A program made the position numbers and the translations under genes. Under the pieces are notes generated by a model. The model worked only from the letters and a program-made list of their open reading frames with translations. It searched no databases and was not told the DNA's origin. A DNA stretch of 64,000 nt from JALHST01 sp038316335 (lineage in GTDB: Bacteria; Bacteroidota; Bacteroidia; Flavobacteriales; Flavobacteriaceae): contig JBBQAM010000016.1 in assembly GCA_038316335.1 (NCBI GenBank), positions 7,250 to 71,249 of the forward strand, given 5' to 3'. Positions within the stretch are counted from its first letter, which is position 1. Each line of letters starts with the position of its first letter. This document shows positions 34,312 through 43,930 of this stretch, piece by piece.

Positions 34312-36459
34312 ATGAAGAAACTCTATGTATTGGCCGCATTGCTGTCCTGTCTGTCGGGTTTTGGCCAACATGTCGAACCAACCAGGGATTGGCTGCTCGA
34401 CAACTCAGGTTTTACCGCCAATGTAACCCAAGAGGGTAGTGATATTGTGCTTAACAATGGACTTTTATTGCGTCAGATCCGTATCGCACCAAATGCGGCT
34501 ACCGTAGCATTCAGCAATCTTGTTTCGGGTGAGGTTATGTTGCGTAGTATCAAGCCCGAGGCCGAGATTACCGTTGATGGCAAGACCTATCCGATCGGGG
34601 GCTTGGAAGGTCTGAAAGAGCATGGCTATCTATTGGATCAATGGATCGATAGCCTTTCAACCAGTTCGGATGCTTTTCAATACATACACCATCAGGTGAA
34701 GCCCATTCACCGAAAAGTGCCTTGGAGCCCTACTAAAAGATACTATTCAGCTACGACCCTGGAAGCATCGGGAAAGGAGCTGATCCTTCAGTTCAAGCAT
34801 CCTTCCGAAGCGCTTGACGGAATTTTGGTCGCGGTTCATTATGAAATCTACGATGGAATTCCATTGATCTCAAAATGGATTTCGGTAGAGAATAATTCGG
34901 GTCAGGAGGTCGTTATTGACGCTTTTAAAAGTGAACTATTAGCATTCCCCGAGGTTGAAAATCCCGTAGAAACCCCCAATAGGTGGCGACGGCCGAACAT
35001 GCACGTTGAAAGCGATTATGCTTTTGGTGGCTTTACTTCGGAAGAATCAAACGTGACCACCTTTTGGGAAACCGATTTGGAGTATACCTCACAAGTGAAT
35101 TATAAAATGGAAACCCCATGTCTCTTGATAAGCAGGTTGCCAGTCGGTCCGAATTATGTTTTAAAAACAGGGGCCGCCTTCGAAAGCTTTCATACCTATG
35201 AACTGTTATTCGAAGGAAGTGACCGCGAAAGAAACGCACTCGCAGAACGGAAAATGTATACGCTATTGGCGCCATGGGCGACTGAAAACCCCATTTTTAT
35301 GCATCTGACCACCACCGAACCCGATGCGGTTAAAGCAGCAGTTGACCAATGTGTGGAAACCGGTTATGAAATGGTCATCCTCAGCTTTGGTAGCGGCCTC
35401 GATATGGAAGATACCACGGCAACCAACATTCACAAGTTTAAGGAACTTGCCCATTACGCACATTCAAAAGGTATTCAAATAGGCGGGTATTCCCTATTTT
35501 CAAGCCGAAAGATACGTGATTCGGTAGATGTTATCGACCGGGCAACCGGGAAGCCGGGTGGGGCAAAATTCGGAAATGCACCGTGCCTTGCATCTGTTTG
35601 GGGGAAAGGATATTTGGAAAAACTCAAGTATTTTCTTGAAAAGACCGGCTTTGACCTTTTAGAACATGATGGTCCCTATCCCGGGGACTACTGTGCATCT
35701 ACGACCCATAAATATCACAAGGGCTATGAAGATTCCCAGTGGGCGCAATGGAATATGACCAAGGATTTTTATCATTGGCTCAAAGAAAAGGATATCTATT
35801 TGAACGCCCCTGATTTTTACTTTTTGCAGGGATCCAATAAATGTGGCATCGGATATCGCGAAGTCAATTGGTCGTTGCCCAGGGAGCAGCAGCTCCTATT
35901 GGGCAGGCAGAATATTTATGACGGCACTTGGGAAAAGATGCCATCGATGGCTTGGACGTTCGTGCCGCTGACCGAATATCATGGTGGCGGTCAAGAAGCG
36001 ACCTTAGAGCCCCTAAAGGATTATTTAAACGCCTATAGTAGGCATATGGCACAAAATTATGGTTCAGGGGTTCAGGCCTGTTATCGGGGACCTCGACTGT
36101 ACGATACCGATGCTACAAAATCCTTGGTACAGGCCCAGATCGAACAGTATAAAAAATACCGGGATATTCTAAATTCGAATCTTATCCATTTGAGAAGGCC
36201 CAACGGACTTACTTGGGACGGTTTTATGCATGTTAACCCCGATCTTCATGAAAAGGCATTTCTCATGCTCTTCAATCCGACGGAAAGTGTAATTAAAGAG
36301 CGAATTAAGATTCCATTATATTATACGGGTCTTACTGATGAAAGCAACGTATCGGAAAAGGATGGCATCCCGATTCGTCAAAAATTAGACCGGAATTTTG
36401 AAATAAATATCGATATCAGTATTCCTGCCAAAGGCTATACGTGGTATGTACTTCGATAA
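34312..36459 (+). CDS. large secreted putative alpha-galactosidase-like glycosidase
   Basis: This 715-residue protein has a signal peptide (MKKLYVLAALLSCLSGFG). The N-terminal half is beta-sandwich-like, followed by a TIM-barrel-like half: EMVILSFGSGLDMED, GIQIGGYSLFSSRK, LASVWGKGYLEKLKYFLEKTG, and FDLLEHDGPYPGDYCAST, where Glu and Asp residues are nucleophile or acid candidates. The C-terminus is a beta domain (LTWDGFMHVNPDLHEKAF, PAKGYTWYVLR). The layout is like clan GH-D alpha-galactosidases but the usual KxDxN nucleophile motif is not seen, so the family is uncertain. It lies between a sulfatase and an alpha-L-fucosidase. Confidence 0.6.
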   Translation: MKKLYVLAALLSCLSGFGQHVEPTRDWLLDNSGFTANVTQEGSDIVLNNGLLLRQIRIAPNAATVAFSNLVSGEVMLRSIKPEAEITVDGKTYPIGGLEGLKEHGYLLDQWIDSLSTSSDAFQYIHHQVKPIHRKVPWSPTKRYYSATTLEASGKELILQFKHPSEALDGILVAVHYEIYDGIPLISKWISVENNSGQEVVIDAFKSELLAFPEVENPVETPNRWRRPNMHVESDYAFGGFTSEESNVTTFWETDLEYTSQVNYKMETPCLLISRLPVGPNYVLKTGAAFESFHTYELLFEGSDRERNALAERKMYTLLAPWATENPIFMHLTTTEPDAVKAAVDQCVETGYEMVILSFGSGLDMEDTTATNIHKFKELAHYAHSKGIQIGGYSLFSSRKIRDSVDVIDRATGKPGGAKFGNAPCLASVWGKGYLEKLKYFLEKTGFDLLEHDGPYPGDYCASTTHKYHKGYEDSQWAQWNMTKDFYHWLKEKDIYLNAPDFYFLQGSNKCGIGYREVNWSLPREQQLLLGRQNIYDGTWEKMPSMAWTFVPLTEYHGGGQEATLEPLKDYLNAYSRHMAQNYGSGVQACYRGPRLYDTDATKSLVQAQIEQYKKYRDILNSNLIHLRRPNGLTWDGFMHVNPDLHEKAFLMLFNPTESVIKERIKIPLYYTGLTDESNVSEKDGIPIRQKLDRNFEINIDISIPAKGYTWYVLR

Positions 36460-36469
36460 AATATAGGAA

Positions 36470-38566
36470 ATGAAAAAGCGTGTGTTCGTTTTATTTTGGG
36501 CGGTGGCCCTTGGTCTTGGTATATCATGTTCATCGGTCGTACCTCCTGGGCCAATAGACCCGCTCCCCTCGGCCCGGCAATTGGCCTGGCAACAACTTGA
36601 ATACTATGGCTTCATTCATTTTAATATGAATACGTTTACCAATATGGAATGGGGTACAGGCGGAGAATCCCCAAGTCAATTCAATCCTTCGGCATTGGAT
36701 GCACGCCAATGGGCAAAGGTTGCCAAGGCAGCAGGTATGAAAGGGATCATCATTACGGCAAAACACCATGATGGTTTTTGTCTTTGGCCTACCAAGACCA
36801 CAGAACATTCCGTTAAAAATTCGCCTTGGAAAAATGGGCAGGGAGACCTTATCAAGGATCTCTCGGAGGCTTGTAGGGAAAACGGACTCAAATTCGGAGT
36901 TTATTTGTCACCGTGGGATCGCAATAACGGGGCTTATGGTACCCCTGAATATGTGGCGATCTTTCAGGAACAACTGCGTGAATTATTAACGAATTATGGG
37001 GATATTTTTGAAGTATGGTTCGATGGGGCGAATGGGGGTTCAGGCTACTATGGCGGGGCTAATGAGACACGTAAAATAGATAACAAGACCTATTATCAAT
37101 GGGATAAGGCGATTGAGATCGTTCGTGAACTTCAGCCCAATGCCGTAATCTTTAGTGATGGGGGACCTGATATTAGATGGGTTGGTAATGAGGAAGGATG
37201 GGCCAATGAAACCAATTGGAGTATCATGCGGCGGGATGAGATCTACCCAGGATGGCCTCGCTATATCGAACTCCGATCCGGTCATGAAAATGGCACCCAT
37301 TGGCTTCCTGCCGAGGCCGATGTATCCATTCGTCCAGGCTGGTATTATCATGCCGCCGAAGATCATCAGGTAAAGACATTGCCACAGTTATTGGATATCT
37401 ATTATAAGTCGGTAGGCAGGAACGCTTCGTTCCTCTTAAACATCCCAGTTGATTATCGCGGCTTGATCCATGAGACCGATGAGCATCAATTGATGGCACT
37501 ACATGATCACTGGCAAAAAGATTTTAAAATCGACTTGGCCAAAAATGCCAAGGTGTCGGTAACCGATACGCGCGGATCTAACACCGATTTCGATGCTAGA
37601 AAGGTAAATGATGCGAAGCCCGACACCTATTGGGCAACCAACGATAGCGTTACAAAGGCAACCATTACGCTGGCCTTTGCAGTGCCCACGGAAGTCAATA
37701 GAATGCTTTTGCAAGAATTTATTGCGCTTGGGCAACGTGTAAAAGCTTTTGTCGTGGAAGCGGAAGTGGATGGAAAATGGATTGAAATCGACCGACAAAC
37801 CACCATCGGCTACAAACGTATTTTGCGATTCGATACTGTTGCGGCGACGAAGATTAGGGTGCGATTCTTGGATTCAAAGGGGCCCTTGGCCATCTCGAAC
37901 ATTGAATTATTTCGGGCGCCGAATTTATTGGTCCCTCCACAGATCGAACGAGATCCTAAAGGCATGGTCACACTCTCGGTGCCTGACCAAAAGATAATCG
38001 TTTACTATACATTGGATGGTACGAAACCCACCACGGCTGCCTTAAAATACGATGGGCCCTTTATCGTGCAATCGCCCACTACGGTTAACGCCATTGGTTT
38101 TGATCCCGAGGATTCTTTGGAAACAGCCCCGACACGGCATTATTTTGATATCGCTAAAACAGATTGGAGCGTGGTATCGATTTCTTCCGGCAAGAAAAGC
38201 GACGCGGTGAATATGATCGATGAGGCTCCCGAAACTTTCTGGGCCACCGATCAGGGCGTTACAGAACCACAGGAAATTACCATCGATTTGGGAAAGGAGT
38301 ACCTTTTAACCGGATTTACCTATTGGCCCATTCAGGAACGGTATCCTTTTGGGATCATTACGAACTATGAATTTTCGGTAAGTACTGACAATACCACATG
38401 GAAAAAAACGGCACAGGGCGAATTCGGTAACATTGAAAATCATCGCATTGAACAAGTCATCCGGTTTAAACCGACCCAAGGGCGCTATATCAAACTAAAA
38501 GGGGTCAAAGTCGCAGGGAACGACTTTACAACTTCATTCGGGGAAATAGGGGTGCTGACCCAATAA
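36470..38566 (+). CDS. GH29 alpha-L-fucosidase lipoprotein with F5/8-type modules
   Basis: This 698-residue lipoprotein (lipobox GISC, Cys20) has residues 30-345 as a GH29 barrel: YYGFIHFNMNTFTNMEWG, GMKGIIITAKHHDGFCLWPTK, FGVYLSPWDRN, and the nucleophile Asp185 in VWFDGANGG. Two galactose-binding-like F5/8 type C modules follow (about 355-480 and 560-695), separated by a chitobiase-like segment with YYTLDGTKPT. It removes fucose (or a related 6-deoxy sugar) from glycans. The acid/base residue cannot be named. It ends 8 bases before the convergent SDR gene. Confidence 0.85.
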   Translation: MKKRVFVLFWAVALGLGISCSSVVPPGPIDPLPSARQLAWQQLEYYGFIHFNMNTFTNMEWGTGGESPSQFNPSALDARQWAKVAKAAGMKGIIITAKHHDGFCLWPTKTTEHSVKNSPWKNGQGDLIKDLSEACRENGLKFGVYLSPWDRNNGAYGTPEYVAIFQEQLRELLTNYGDIFEVWFDGANGGSGYYGGANETRKIDNKTYYQWDKAIEIVRELQPNAVIFSDGGPDIRWVGNEEGWANETNWSIMRRDEIYPGWPRYIELRSGHENGTHWLPAEADVSIRPGWYYHAAEDHQVKTLPQLLDIYYKSVGRNASFLLNIPVDYRGLIHETDEHQLMALHDHWQKDFKIDLAKNAKVSVTDTRGSNTDFDARKVNDAKPDTYWATNDSVTKATITLAFAVPTEVNRMLLQEFIALGQRVKAFVVEAEVDGKWIEIDRQTTIGYKRILRFDTVAATKIRVRFLDSKGPLAISNIELFRAPNLLVPPQIERDPKGMVTLSVPDQKIIVYYTLDGTKPTTAALKYDGPFIVQSPTTVNAIGFDPEDSLETAPTRHYFDIAKTDWSVVSISSGKKSDAVNMIDEAPETFWATDQGVTEPQEITIDLGKEYLLTGFTYWPIQERYPFGIITNYEFSVSTDNTTWKKTAQGEFGNIENHRIEQVIRFKPTQGRYIKLKGVKVAGNDFTTSFGEIGVLTQ

Positions 38567-38574
38567 GAATTGAT

Positions 38575-39360
38575 TTATTTTGCTGTCCAGCCGCCATCAA
38601 CGGTCAGCATAGCGCCTACCATATAGCTTCCTGCAGCACTGGCCAAAAAGATGGCCGCGCCTTGAATTTCCCGTAATTCGCCCCAACGTGCAAGGGCCGT
38701 GGCGCCAACGATAAAGTTTTTGGCTTCCGGCGTATCGGCAATGGGGATATTCATTTCGGTTAGGAACGGACCTGGGCAAATCGCGTTGACATTGATATTG
38801 AAAGGGGCCAATTCAAGACCCAGGGCCCTGGTCATCTGTACTACTGCCCCTTTGCTGGTCGCGTAGGGGGTGCGATTTGCCAATCCGACAAGACCCAATG
38901 TACTTGCCATATTTATGATGCGGCCACCTCCATTTTTTTTCATGTTAGGGGTTACTGCCCTTGAAGTATTCCAAGTACCATCGACATTCACCTTCATAAC
39001 TTTGCCAAATTCTTCGGGAGTCAATTCGTCAATGGCCCCTCGAATATTGATACCTGCGCTATTGATCAGGATATCGATACTTCCAAAATCATGGATCATT
39101 GCCTTGACAACGGCCTCTACCTCAGAGAGTACCGAGACGTCGGCTGCATAGGCTTCGGCTTTTATGCCATATTCCTTTGATAGTTTTGCTGCCGCTTCGA
39201 TTCCTTCTTCATGGTTGCGATTTAGAAGGGCAACATCGCAACCAGCAGAGGCCAGGCCTGCAGCCATGGCATATCCAAGACCTTTGGAGCCTCCTGTTAT
39301 CAATGCGTTTTTTCCGGTTAGATCAAATAGTTTTATTCCTGGTAGGGGATTCTCATTCAT
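38575..39360 (-). CDS. SDR family oxidoreductase (sugar dehydrogenase type)
   Basis: This 261-residue classical short-chain dehydrogenase has the cofactor motif TGGSKGLGYAMA (TGxxxGxG), NSAGIN, catalytic Ser in NMASTLG and YATSK with the Tyr-Lys pair. The C-terminus ends GAMLTVDGGWTAK. It resembles gluconate 5-dehydrogenase/KDG-type enzymes. Given the fucosidase and dehydratase neighbours it may oxidise a sugar or 2-keto-3-deoxy acid; the substrate is inferred. It shares an operon with the TIM-barrel gene upstream (17-base gap). Confidence 0.85.
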   Translation of the reverse strand: MNENPLPGIKLFDLTGKNALITGGSKGLGYAMAAGLASAGCDVALLNRNHEEGIEAAAKLSKEYGIKAEAYAADVSVLSEVEAVVKAMIHDFGSIDILINSAGINIRGAIDELTPEEFGKVMKVNVDGTWNTSRAVTPNMKKNGGGRIINMASTLGLVGLANRTPYATSKGAVVQMTRALGLELAPFNINVNAICPGPFLTEMNIPIADTPEAKNFIVGATALARWGELREIQGAAIFLASAAGSYMVGAMLTVDGGWTAK

Positions 39361-39377
39361 GATAAACGTTTTTTATG

Positions 39378-40445
39378 CTAAACAAAGCCATAGTGCTTCT
39401 CGGCATAGGTAAGACAGGTGTAATTATTTTTATCTTCCTGTGCCAACTGCTCATCGGCGGTTTCGTTGGACACTATGGGTAAGGGTTGCTTCGATTTTAT
39501 GGTCTTGATACTATGAAGATAGGCTGCTAGTTCAGGGGCAGAGATTTGCTCAGAGGTAGCCCAATATTTTGGGGTAAGACAGGGTATTTTTAAAGGATCC
39601 CTGGTAATCATCTCCAAATTGAACCTGATATCCGGATTGTGGGTTCTAATGGTTTTTATCATTCCCTCGATATCTAAGTATCCCTCGCCAAAATTCACCT
39701 CCGACAATAGAAAACCATCCTCATATTCAGAAACGCCCATATCCTTTAAATGTACTGAAAAAGCATAGGGAGCGAGGGTTTTTACCACTTCCATTGGATC
39801 TTCGAGTAACGAAATGTTGTTGCCCGTATCCAAGGTAACTCCCACCCATTCACTGTCCAGGTTTTTTAGGATCTCAATAAATTCATGACTTCTCCAATCC
39901 TTATGATTTTCAACGGCAAGTTTCACCTTGTGCCTCCGCATAATGGGTTCTGCCCTTTGCATCGATTGTATGGCAGCCTTCTTGAAATCCTGAAAAGCGG
40001 CCATGGTATCAAAGGTCTCATAGCGGCGCCCCGATAAACAAGCCGTTCTAAAAACATCGATTCCCGTTTCCTTGGCGGCTTTTACTTCCGCTTCAAATCG
40101 GGCCAGATCCCCATGTTCCTTTGGAAGACTTATCTGAGCTTCCAAAAAGATGTTAAGGGCCTCTTTTCGCTTTCTGACCTTTTTCGAAAAGTCGCCATCC
40201 CATCCACCGACACCTACTTGCATCCCACCAAATCCGAGGGTGGCCGAATGTTCGATCATCTCAAGGGCATTGGTAAAAGGAGGGTAAGGATCACTCTCCA
40301 TATTGCGAAACCGCCGCATCATATAAGAAGCATCGGCTATCCCAAACCTGGTTTCGATGGGCAGGCTTGAAAATGAAGGCATTCGCGGCAGGGTTAATAA
40401 AAATGTCCCTGCTGTCGAATTCCTTATAAATGTGCGTCGTCTCAT
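39378..40445 (-). CDS. sugar phosphate isomerase/epimerase-type TIM-barrel protein with Tat signal
   Basis: This 355-residue protein has an N-terminus MRRRTFIRNSTAGTFLLTLP that fits a twin-arginine signal, so the protein is probably exported folded with its metal. The barrel shows AP-endonuclease-2 family features: GGMQVGVGG, VKLAVENHKDW, GVTLDTGNN, FSVHLKDMG and FNLEMITRDPL. Metal ligands are likely the Glu, Asp and His in ENH, DTG and HLKD. The reaction is unknown. The SDR gene lies 17 bases downstream; the upstream side is divergent from the dehydratase operon. Confidence 0.8.
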   Translation of the reverse strand: MRRRTFIRNSTAGTFLLTLPRMPSFSSLPIETRFGIADASYMMRRFRNMESDPYPPFTNALEMIEHSATLGFGGMQVGVGGWDGDFSKKVRKRKEALNIFLEAQISLPKEHGDLARFEAEVKAAKETGIDVFRTACLSGRRYETFDTMAAFQDFKKAAIQSMQRAEPIMRRHKVKLAVENHKDWRSHEFIEILKNLDSEWVGVTLDTGNNISLLEDPMEVVKTLAPYAFSVHLKDMGVSEYEDGFLLSEVNFGEGYLDIEGMIKTIRTHNPDIRFNLEMITRDPLKIPCLTPKYWATSEQISAPELAAYLHSIKTIKSKQPLPIVSNETADEQLAQEDKNNYTCLTYAEKHYGFV

Positions 40446-40804
40446 AACGTATGGCGTAATTAAGGCATATAGAATACGCTCTAAAATAGCATTTTTTGAT
40501 GGAATCGGCCTTTAAATCGGGGGGCAATTTTCAATAATCCCCTACAGTCTTCCCGATATGCTGACTATCGACGTATTTTTTTGTTATCAGGGAACTATGA
40601 ATTTTTAGTGTCCTTGAAATTCAAAAACGGATAAGAAGGCTTTTTCAATCAATAATCTGTATTTACCAATGCCTTATTTCCAAATAGCGTGTACTTTTAA
40701 ATGGATGCGTTTTTTTTAGTACATTGGGAGGGCTTTCGACAGTTGGGGGTCATTTGGGTTGGTCCCGGACACGCGAACAGCACATAATACGCCAAATAGA
40801 TACT
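40446..40804. other. 359-base divergent intergenic region
   Basis: This region separates the TIM-barrel gene (minus) from the dehydratase operon (plus). TACATTGG (about 40719) and TACTTTTA (about 40692) are near-matches to the -7 box on the plus strand, but no TTTG is properly spaced. No ORF, repeat or clear operator was seen. Frames upstream of the ATG at 40805 are open but not conserved-looking. Confidence 0.3.
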
Positions 40805-42535
40805 ATGGAAAAAAAGAATAAAAAACACTTAAGAAGTGAGGCTTGGTTTAATCCCGAAGACCCAAAATCAGCATTTATCCACCGATCGTGGCTAAGAAAT
40901 CAAGGTTATCCGAATGATTATTTTGAACAGCGTCCAGTGATAGGGATCTGTAATACCTGGTCAGAACTCACGCCGTGTAACGGACACCTTAGGGAATTCG
41001 CCGAATTCGTCAAGCGTGGGGTTTTAGAGGCAGGTGGGGTACCTTTTGAATTTCCGGTGACCAGCATGGGCGAAATCTTGATGCGACCTACCGCCATGTT
41101 GTTTCGCAATTTGGCAAGTATGGATACCGAGGAAAGTATTCGGGCGAATCCCTTGGATGGCGTTGTCCTCTTGACGGGCTGTGATAAGACCACCCCTTCA
41201 ACGGTCATGGGAGCCTGTAGCGTAGATCTACCGACCATCGTAGTTCCTGGCGGACCTATGCTGAACGGCAAATACAAAGGGGAACGCATTGGTTCGGGAA
41301 CCTTTGTTTGGCAGCTAAAGGATAAGATCAAAAATGAGGGCTTTACGAAGGAAGACCAGATAGAGGCCGAAATATGTTCTGCCCGAAGTGCCGGCCATTG
41401 TATGACTATGGGTACCGCCTCGACGATGGCCTGTATGGTGGAAGCCTTGGGTCTTACCTTACCAGGTGCTGCTGCTATTCCGGCCGTAGATTCCAGAAAG
41501 AAAGTGATGGCCCAGTTGTCGGGCCGCCGTATTGTGGAAATGGTCAAGGAAGACTTGATACTTTCAAAAATACTTACAAAGGAAGCTTTTGAGAATGCGA
41601 TCAAGATCAACGCGGCGGTAGGTGGATCGACGAACTTTATCATCCATTTATTGGCCATTGCCGGAAGAATTGGGGTAAAGTTGAATTTAAAGGAGTTTGA
41701 TGACTTGGGGAGCAAGATTCCGTTATTGGTGAATTTAATGCCATCCGGAAAATTCTTGATGGAGGATTTCTTCGACGCAGGCGGTCTTCCGGTCGTTATT
41801 AAGGAGATGCAAAAACACCTTCACGAAAACGTAATAACGGTGAATGGAAAGTCACTTATAGAAAATAATTTAAAGGCCGAATGTTACAATGATGAGGTGA
41901 TTGCAAAACTCGATAAACCTTTTATGGAAGAAGCGGGAATCGCAGTACTCTATGGTAATCTTTGTAAGGATGGGGCCGTGATAAAGCCTTCGGCGGCAAC
42001 ACCTAAATTAATGTCGCATCGTGGGAAAGCGGTGGTTTTTGAAACCATTGAGGAATTTCTTGCCACGGTCGATGCGCCCGATCTTGAGATCGATGAAAAT
42101 AGTGTTATGGTGCTCAAGGGCGTGGGCCCGGTCGGATATCCGGGAATGGCCGAGGTCGGCAATATGGATATCCCTGAGAAACTATTAAAAAAGGGCATAA
42201 AGGATATGGTTCGTATTTCAGATGGCCGCATGAGCGGAACGGCCTTCGGCACCGTGGTACTCCATGTATCGCCCGAATCGTCGATCGGCGGAATATTGGC
42301 ACTTGTGAAATCGGGCGATTATATTGTCTTGGATGTACCCAATCGCAAATTGCATTTGGAAGTCGATGATGCCGAACTCGAAAAGAGAAAAGCGGCATGG
42401 ATACAGCCAAAACCCCCTGTTGACAGAGGGTATACCAGTCTTTATACCAAAACCGTGCAGCAAGCACATCTCGGGGCGGATCTCGACTTTCTGGTTGGGA
42501 AGTCGGGAGCCGATGTGACCCGCGATGCCCATTAA
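40805..42535 (+). CDS. IlvD/Edd family sugar-acid dehydratase
   Basis: The protein has 576 residues from ATG 40805 (MEKKNKKHLRSEAWF). It has IlvD/Edd Fe-S dehydratase motifs: GICNTWSELTPCNGHL (C58 region), LLTGCDKTTPSTVMGACSVDLP, and GHCMTMGTASTM, giving three cluster cysteines. The pattern ELTPCN/GCDKTTP fits pentonate/hexonate dehydratases (L-arabinonate, D-xylonate or L-fuconate type) better than the branched-chain IlvD. It would convert an aldonate to the 2-keto-3-deoxy acid. It is first in a run with a GntP permease and two heme proteins, with 15-, 42- and 24-base gaps. Confidence 0.87.
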   Translation: MEKKNKKHLRSEAWFNPEDPKSAFIHRSWLRNQGYPNDYFEQRPVIGICNTWSELTPCNGHLREFAEFVKRGVLEAGGVPFEFPVTSMGEILMRPTAMLFRNLASMDTEESIRANPLDGVVLLTGCDKTTPSTVMGACSVDLPTIVVPGGPMLNGKYKGERIGSGTFVWQLKDKIKNEGFTKEDQIEAEICSARSAGHCMTMGTASTMACMVEALGLTLPGAAAIPAVDSRKKVMAQLSGRRIVEMVKEDLILSKILTKEAFENAIKINAAVGGSTNFIIHLLAIAGRIGVKLNLKEFDDLGSKIPLLVNLMPSGKFLMEDFFDAGGLPVVIKEMQKHLHENVITVNGKSLIENNLKAECYNDEVIAKLDKPFMEEAGIAVLYGNLCKDGAVIKPSAATPKLMSHRGKAVVFETIEEFLATVDAPDLEIDENSVMVLKGVGPVGYPGMAEVGNMDIPEKLLKKGIKDMVRISDGRMSGTAFGTVVLHVSPESSIGGILALVKSGDYIVLDVPNRKLHLEVDDAELEKRKAAWIQPKPPVDRGYTSLYTKTVQQAHLGADLDFLVGKSGADVTRDAH

Positions 42536-42550
42536 AAAAACCAAACCAAA

Positions 42551-43888
42551 ATGATACCAATTCTTTTACTTGTAGTTAGTGTTCTGATTATTATTCTATT
42601 TACCGTAAAGTGGAAGGTACATCCCTTTTTGGCCTTGTTGACGGCCGCCTTGTTTTTTGCGCTGTTCTCGGGAATGTCCTTAGACACCATCGTACAGCTC
42701 GTCAATGATGGATTTGGGATTACCTTGGGCAAAATAGGAATCGTTATCGTCCTTGGTGTTATTATCGGTGCCTTTCTCGAACATTCCGGGGGGGCCTATA
42801 AATTGGCCGAGGTAGTATTACGCATTATCGGAAAAAAAAGGGTACACGAGGCCATGGCCATTGTAGGGTACATCGTTTCTATTCCGGTTTTTGCCGATAG
42901 TGGGTTCATTATTTTAAACCCGTTGAACAAAAGTCTGACGAAACGTGCCGGGCTATCGATAGTCGGTACCGCGACAGCGTTGATATTAGGCCTGATGATA
43001 ACACATGTTCTCGTTCCGCCCACTCCGGGGCCCATTGCGGCAGCGGGTATCATTGGGGCCGATGTGGGCCTGGTCATGTTGGTAGGCTTGATCATTGGGG
43101 CGATTTCGCTGGGCGTTGCCATCATTTACTGTAAAAAAATGGGCGCCAAACAGTATATCGATCCGAATCCGGATATCACCGAAGAGGATATTCGGGAAAA
43201 AATGAAAAGTGCACCCAGTGCCTTTAAGTCGTTTTTACCCATTTTGATCCCAATACTGCTCATCGTCGGGAAATCGATAATGGATTTTTCCAGCGTTGAA
43301 GGAGCAGAACCGACGGCCATTGTCAAACTAATTTCCTTCGTTGGCTCCCCGGTAATTGCCTTGATTATTGGGATGTTGTTTTCCTTTCTCCTGCCCAAGA
43401 AATTCGATCAGCAAATGTTGTCGACCACTGGATGGGTTGGGAGGGCGTTGGCCGACGCCTCCAATATAATCTTGATCACAGGAGCCGGCGGAATCTTTGG
43501 GATGATCTTACAGAACAGTGGCATTGCCGATACCTTGGCCGATTCCCTTTCAAGCGCCAATCTGGGGATTTGGTTGCCCTTTTTATTATGTGCAGCGATC
43601 AAGACTGCCCAAGGATCCTCGACCGTGGCGCTTATTACTACGGCATCGATCATCGCCCCTTTATTGGTGACCATGGGTTTTACGTCGGAAATTGATAAGG
43701 CATTGGTCGTTTCGGCCATCGGTGCTGGGGCCATGGTGGTTTCGCATGCAAACGATAGCGGTTTTTGGATACTCACACAATTTTCGGGTATCGATGTGAA
43801 GACCGGGTACCGAGTATATACCCTCGGGACTTTGATAGTGGGTACGTTTGCCGCCTCTTTGGTTTTTTTAGCCACCTTCTTATTTTAG
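42551..43888 (+). CDS. GntP family gluconate/aldonate permease
   Basis: This 445-residue membrane protein has about 12 helices. Family segments include PFLALLTAALFFALFSGM, GVIIGAFLEHSGGAYKLA, THVLVPPTPGPIAAAGIIGADVG, and GQ/SST-type KTAQGSSTVALITTASI near the C-terminus. GntP proteins import gluconate and related sugar acids with protons. The position directly after the sugar-acid dehydratase strongly suggests it imports that enzyme's substrate. Confidence 0.92.
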   Translation: MIPILLLVVSVLIIILFTVKWKVHPFLALLTAALFFALFSGMSLDTIVQLVNDGFGITLGKIGIVIVLGVIIGAFLEHSGGAYKLAEVVLRIIGKKRVHEAMAIVGYIVSIPVFADSGFIILNPLNKSLTKRAGLSIVGTATALILGLMITHVLVPPTPGPIAAAGIIGADVGLVMLVGLIIGAISLGVAIIYCKKMGAKQYIDPNPDITEEDIREKMKSAPSAFKSFLPILIPILLIVGKSIMDFSSVEGAEPTAIVKLISFVGSPVIALIIGMLFSFLLPKKFDQQMLSTTGWVGRALADASNIILITGAGGIFGMILQNSGIADTLADSLSSANLGIWLPFLLCAAIKTAQGSSTVALITTASIIAPLLVTMGFTSEIDKALVVSAIGAGAMVVSHANDSGFWILTQFSGIDVKTGYRVYTLGTLIVGTFAASLVFLATFLF

Positions 43889-43930
43889 ACCGACCACGTC
43901 GTTCTCGATGAATAAAATTATTTGAATAAA

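Noticed and set aside
40724..40804. Upstream extension of the IlvD/Edd protein by 27 residues
   Set aside because: The extra residues are not typical of the family, and the ATG at 40805 begins the conserved LRSEAWF segment.
40918..41715. 265-residue open frame opposite the IlvD/Edd gene
   Set aside because: It lies wholly antisense to a well-conserved gene, has a composition typical of a frame shadow and no recognisable domain.
43408..43875. 155-residue frame (and similar frames at 42796-43125, 18215-18637, 51849-52388) opposite transporter or hydrolase genes
   Set aside because: All are antisense shadows of strongly supported genes; their residues mirror hydrophobic codons of the real strand.
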